DNA from: a bacterium
GTDB lineage: Bacteria > Bacillota > Clostridia > Oscillospirales > Acutalibacteraceae
Length of the DNA stretch: 5,989 bases
NCBI GenBank assembly: GCA_004560045.1
Contig: SFWF01000077.1
Span: 1-5,989 of the forward strand
Reading direction: 5' to 3'
In this document: one piece after another, positions 4,876 to 5,989 of the stretch
How positions within the stretch are numbered: the stretch's first letter is position 1
How the letters are laid out: the number at the start of each line of letters is the position of its first letter
The notes under the pieces: generated by a model
Databases searched by the model: none
What the model saw: the letters and a program-made list of their open reading frames with translations, nothing else
What the model was told of the DNA's origin: nothing
Translations under genes and position numbers: made by a program

Positions 4876-5868
4876 ATGAAAAAGCTACTTATTTTAATTC
4901 TTTCGGTTTGTATTTTACTGTCTTTTGCAGGATGCTCCGGTCTTGAGAATATTTTAGGCGGAGATCTCGCCGGCGGTCAGGTCATACTTAATCCCTCGGG
5001 AGAGGATAAGGGGATAAAGAGGGTCGACTGCGACACGCTGGACCTAACGGTCGAGATCGATACCGAGCATCGTTCTCTCGGTACCAAGGAATACTACCGC
5101 TTTATAAACTTAAACGAAACCGAGCAGAAGGTTTATCTCGCCATAGAAAAGGCGGTTAAAATAGCCGATATAAGCGTTGATCTTACGGGGCTTTCGATAA
5201 ACTACGAACGTGCTATGGAGATAGCACAGATATTTATGGCCGACTGTCCTCAGTATTTTTATATGTCGAAATATATAAACGCTACCCACTACGAGGGCTC
5301 GGAGGATGCGGTAGAGCTTCGGCTTTACTATACCGACGGCAAAGTAACCGACAGTATGGATGGAGAAAAGCTGACGTCACAGGCCGACCGAGATATTATC
5401 GAGGAGCAGATAGAAGAGTTCAACGATATCGTTGAGGAAATTCTTGAAGAAATTCCCGTTTACTATTCCGACGAGGAAATGGTTAAGGCTATTCACGATT
5501 ATATCGTAGAAAACACCGAATACGACGAGCCTGCCGCCGCGCTTGTAGATACCGACGATATGCCTCCCGCATATACCGCATACGGAGCCCTTTGCGAGGG
5601 AATGGCCGTTTGCGAGGGATACGCGAAAGCCTTTCAGTTCCTTTGCTACAGTGTAGGAATAAACTGTGCGCAGGTCTACGGCTCGGGTGACGGGGAGCCC
5701 CACATGTGGAATCTCGTTCAGATCGACGACAAGTGGTATCATACCGACCTTACCTGGGACGATCCCGTAGGCGGCGACGGAAGGGTTTATTACGATTATT
5801 ATAATCTTTCCTGGAACGAGATGAAAAAGGATCACGTTATGGACGACAATTTCTTAAAGCTCCCTTAA
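4876..5868 (+). CDS. Transglutaminase-like domain lipoprotein
   Basis: The 330-residue product begins with a lipoprotein signal: MKK, a hydrophobic stretch at 4-18 and the lipobox LSFAGC with the lipidated cysteine at C20. It should therefore be anchored on the outside of the cytoplasmic membrane. Residues 70-200 form an acidic, mostly helical region of no recognised family, and a transglutaminase-like (papain-fold) domain follows from about 195 to the end. The catalytic triad is visible: C246 in AVCEGYAKAF, H276 in EPHMWNLV and D291 in TDLTWDDP. In bacteria such domains mostly act as proteases or peptide-modifying enzymes on the cell surface rather than as cross-linkers; the substrate is unknown. 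AGGTGA at 4863-4868 lies 7 bases before the ATG. Codon use is relaxed, with many ATA codons, unlike the preceding operon. It appears to be a single-gene unit. Confidence 0.87.
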   Translation: MKKLLILILSVCILLSFAGCSGLENILGGDLAGGQVILNPSGEDKGIKRVDCDTLDLTVEIDTEHRSLGTKEYYRFINLNETEQKVYLAIEKAVKIADISVDLTGLSINYERAMEIAQIFMADCPQYFYMSKYINATHYEGSEDAVELRLYYTDGKVTDSMDGEKLTSQADRDIIEEQIEEFNDIVEEILEEIPVYYSDEEMVKAIHDYIVENTEYDEPAAALVDTDDMPPAYTAYGALCEGMAVCEGYAKAFQFLCYSVGINCAQVYGSGDGEPHMWNLVQIDDKWYHTDLTWDDPVGGDGRVYYDYYNLSWNEMKKDHVMDDNFLKLP

Positions 5869-5875
5869 ATATGCA

Positions 5876-5936
5876 AAAAAGCGCAGGGTAACGGGTGTGC
5901 GCCATAGTGAGAAATTGCCCGAAAACGGCGCTTTTT
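5876..5936 (+). terminator. Hairpin after the lipoprotein gene, possible terminator
   Basis: AAAAAGCGC (5876-5884) pairs with GCGCTTTTT (5928-5936), ending in five Ts and starting 7 bases after the stop codon. The 43-base interior is long for a simple terminator; it contains CGGG (5892-5895) and CCCG (5918-5921), which can form an inner stem. A competing pairing, GCGCC (5899-5903) with GGCGC (5927-5931), would use the same 3' arm and put a shorter hairpin directly before the T run. Either form could terminate transcription. Confidence 0.5.
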
Positions 5937-5951
5937 CCGTAATAATGCGTT

Positions 5952-5989
5952 AAAAAGTCACGGTACGCGTCAGCGTTACCGTGACTTTT
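5952..5989. terminator. Strong terminator-like hairpin, probably bidirectional, at the window end
   Basis: AAAAGTCACGGTACGC (5953-5968) pairs with GCGTTACCGTGACTTTT (5973-5989) around a GTCA loop, with a single bulged T in the right arm. As on both strands, the As before and Ts after make it suitable for terminating transcription from either side, for example from a convergent gene beyond the window. The T run may continue past the last base. Confidence 0.75.

Noticed and set aside
5377..5835. A 152-residue minus-strand frame opposite the transglutaminase domain
   Set aside because: It overlaps a domain whose catalytic triad is intact on the plus strand, and it has no start signals.
1..5989. 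CRISPR arrays, transposases, attachment sites, tRNA or rRNA genes
   Set aside because: Both strands were read for regularly spaced repeats, integrase or transposase motifs and cloverleaf structure; nothing was seen.

Overview
The window looks like chromosome from an anaerobic, low-to-mid GC Firmicute, most likely a gut Clostridium relative (Oscillospiraceae/Lachnospiraceae type). The signs are strong AAGGAG-type ribosome binding sites, TTGnnn/TATAAT promoters in AT-rich gaps, a NifU-like scaffold gene followed by a GGGtGRT-family gene (a pair I know from strict anaerobes), and an ASKHA/[2Fe-2S] reductive-activator type protein. This assignment rests on family recognition by eye; no search was run.

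Layout, left to right. 1-154 holds no gene. 155-188 is a strong hairpin just past the stop of a broken medium-chain dehydrogenase/quinone reductase tail (196-279, minus). Further broken coding-like sequence extends to about 397. 475-1953 (minus) encodes a complete 492-residue ferredoxin-ASKHA protein. 2085-2588 (minus) encodes a flavin reductase-like FMN-binding split-barrel protein. 2589-2803 is a divergent promoter region with a well-formed promoter on each strand and a 9-bp direct repeat between them. 2804-3496 and 3514-4512 (plus) form a tight two-gene operon, the NifU-like scaffold and the GGGtGRT protein, closed by a textbook terminator at 4572-4607. 4606-4770 holds what looks like the C-terminal remnant of an unidentified minus-strand gene. 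4876-5868 (plus) encodes a secreted lipoprotein with a transglutaminase-like domain. The window ends in two hairpins.

How the genes may work together: the scaffold and GGGtGRT genes share one promoter, lie 17 bases apart and have the same strongly biased codon choice, so they are probably co-expressed at a high level and act in one process, likely one involving an Fe-S cluster. The flavin reductase is transcribed divergently from them and the ASKHA protein lies behind it. All four would fit redox or metallocofactor chemistry in an anaerobe, but a functional link across the divergent promoter is inference. The most interesting item is the scaffold/GGGtGRT pair, because the second protein belongs to a family with no function known to me.
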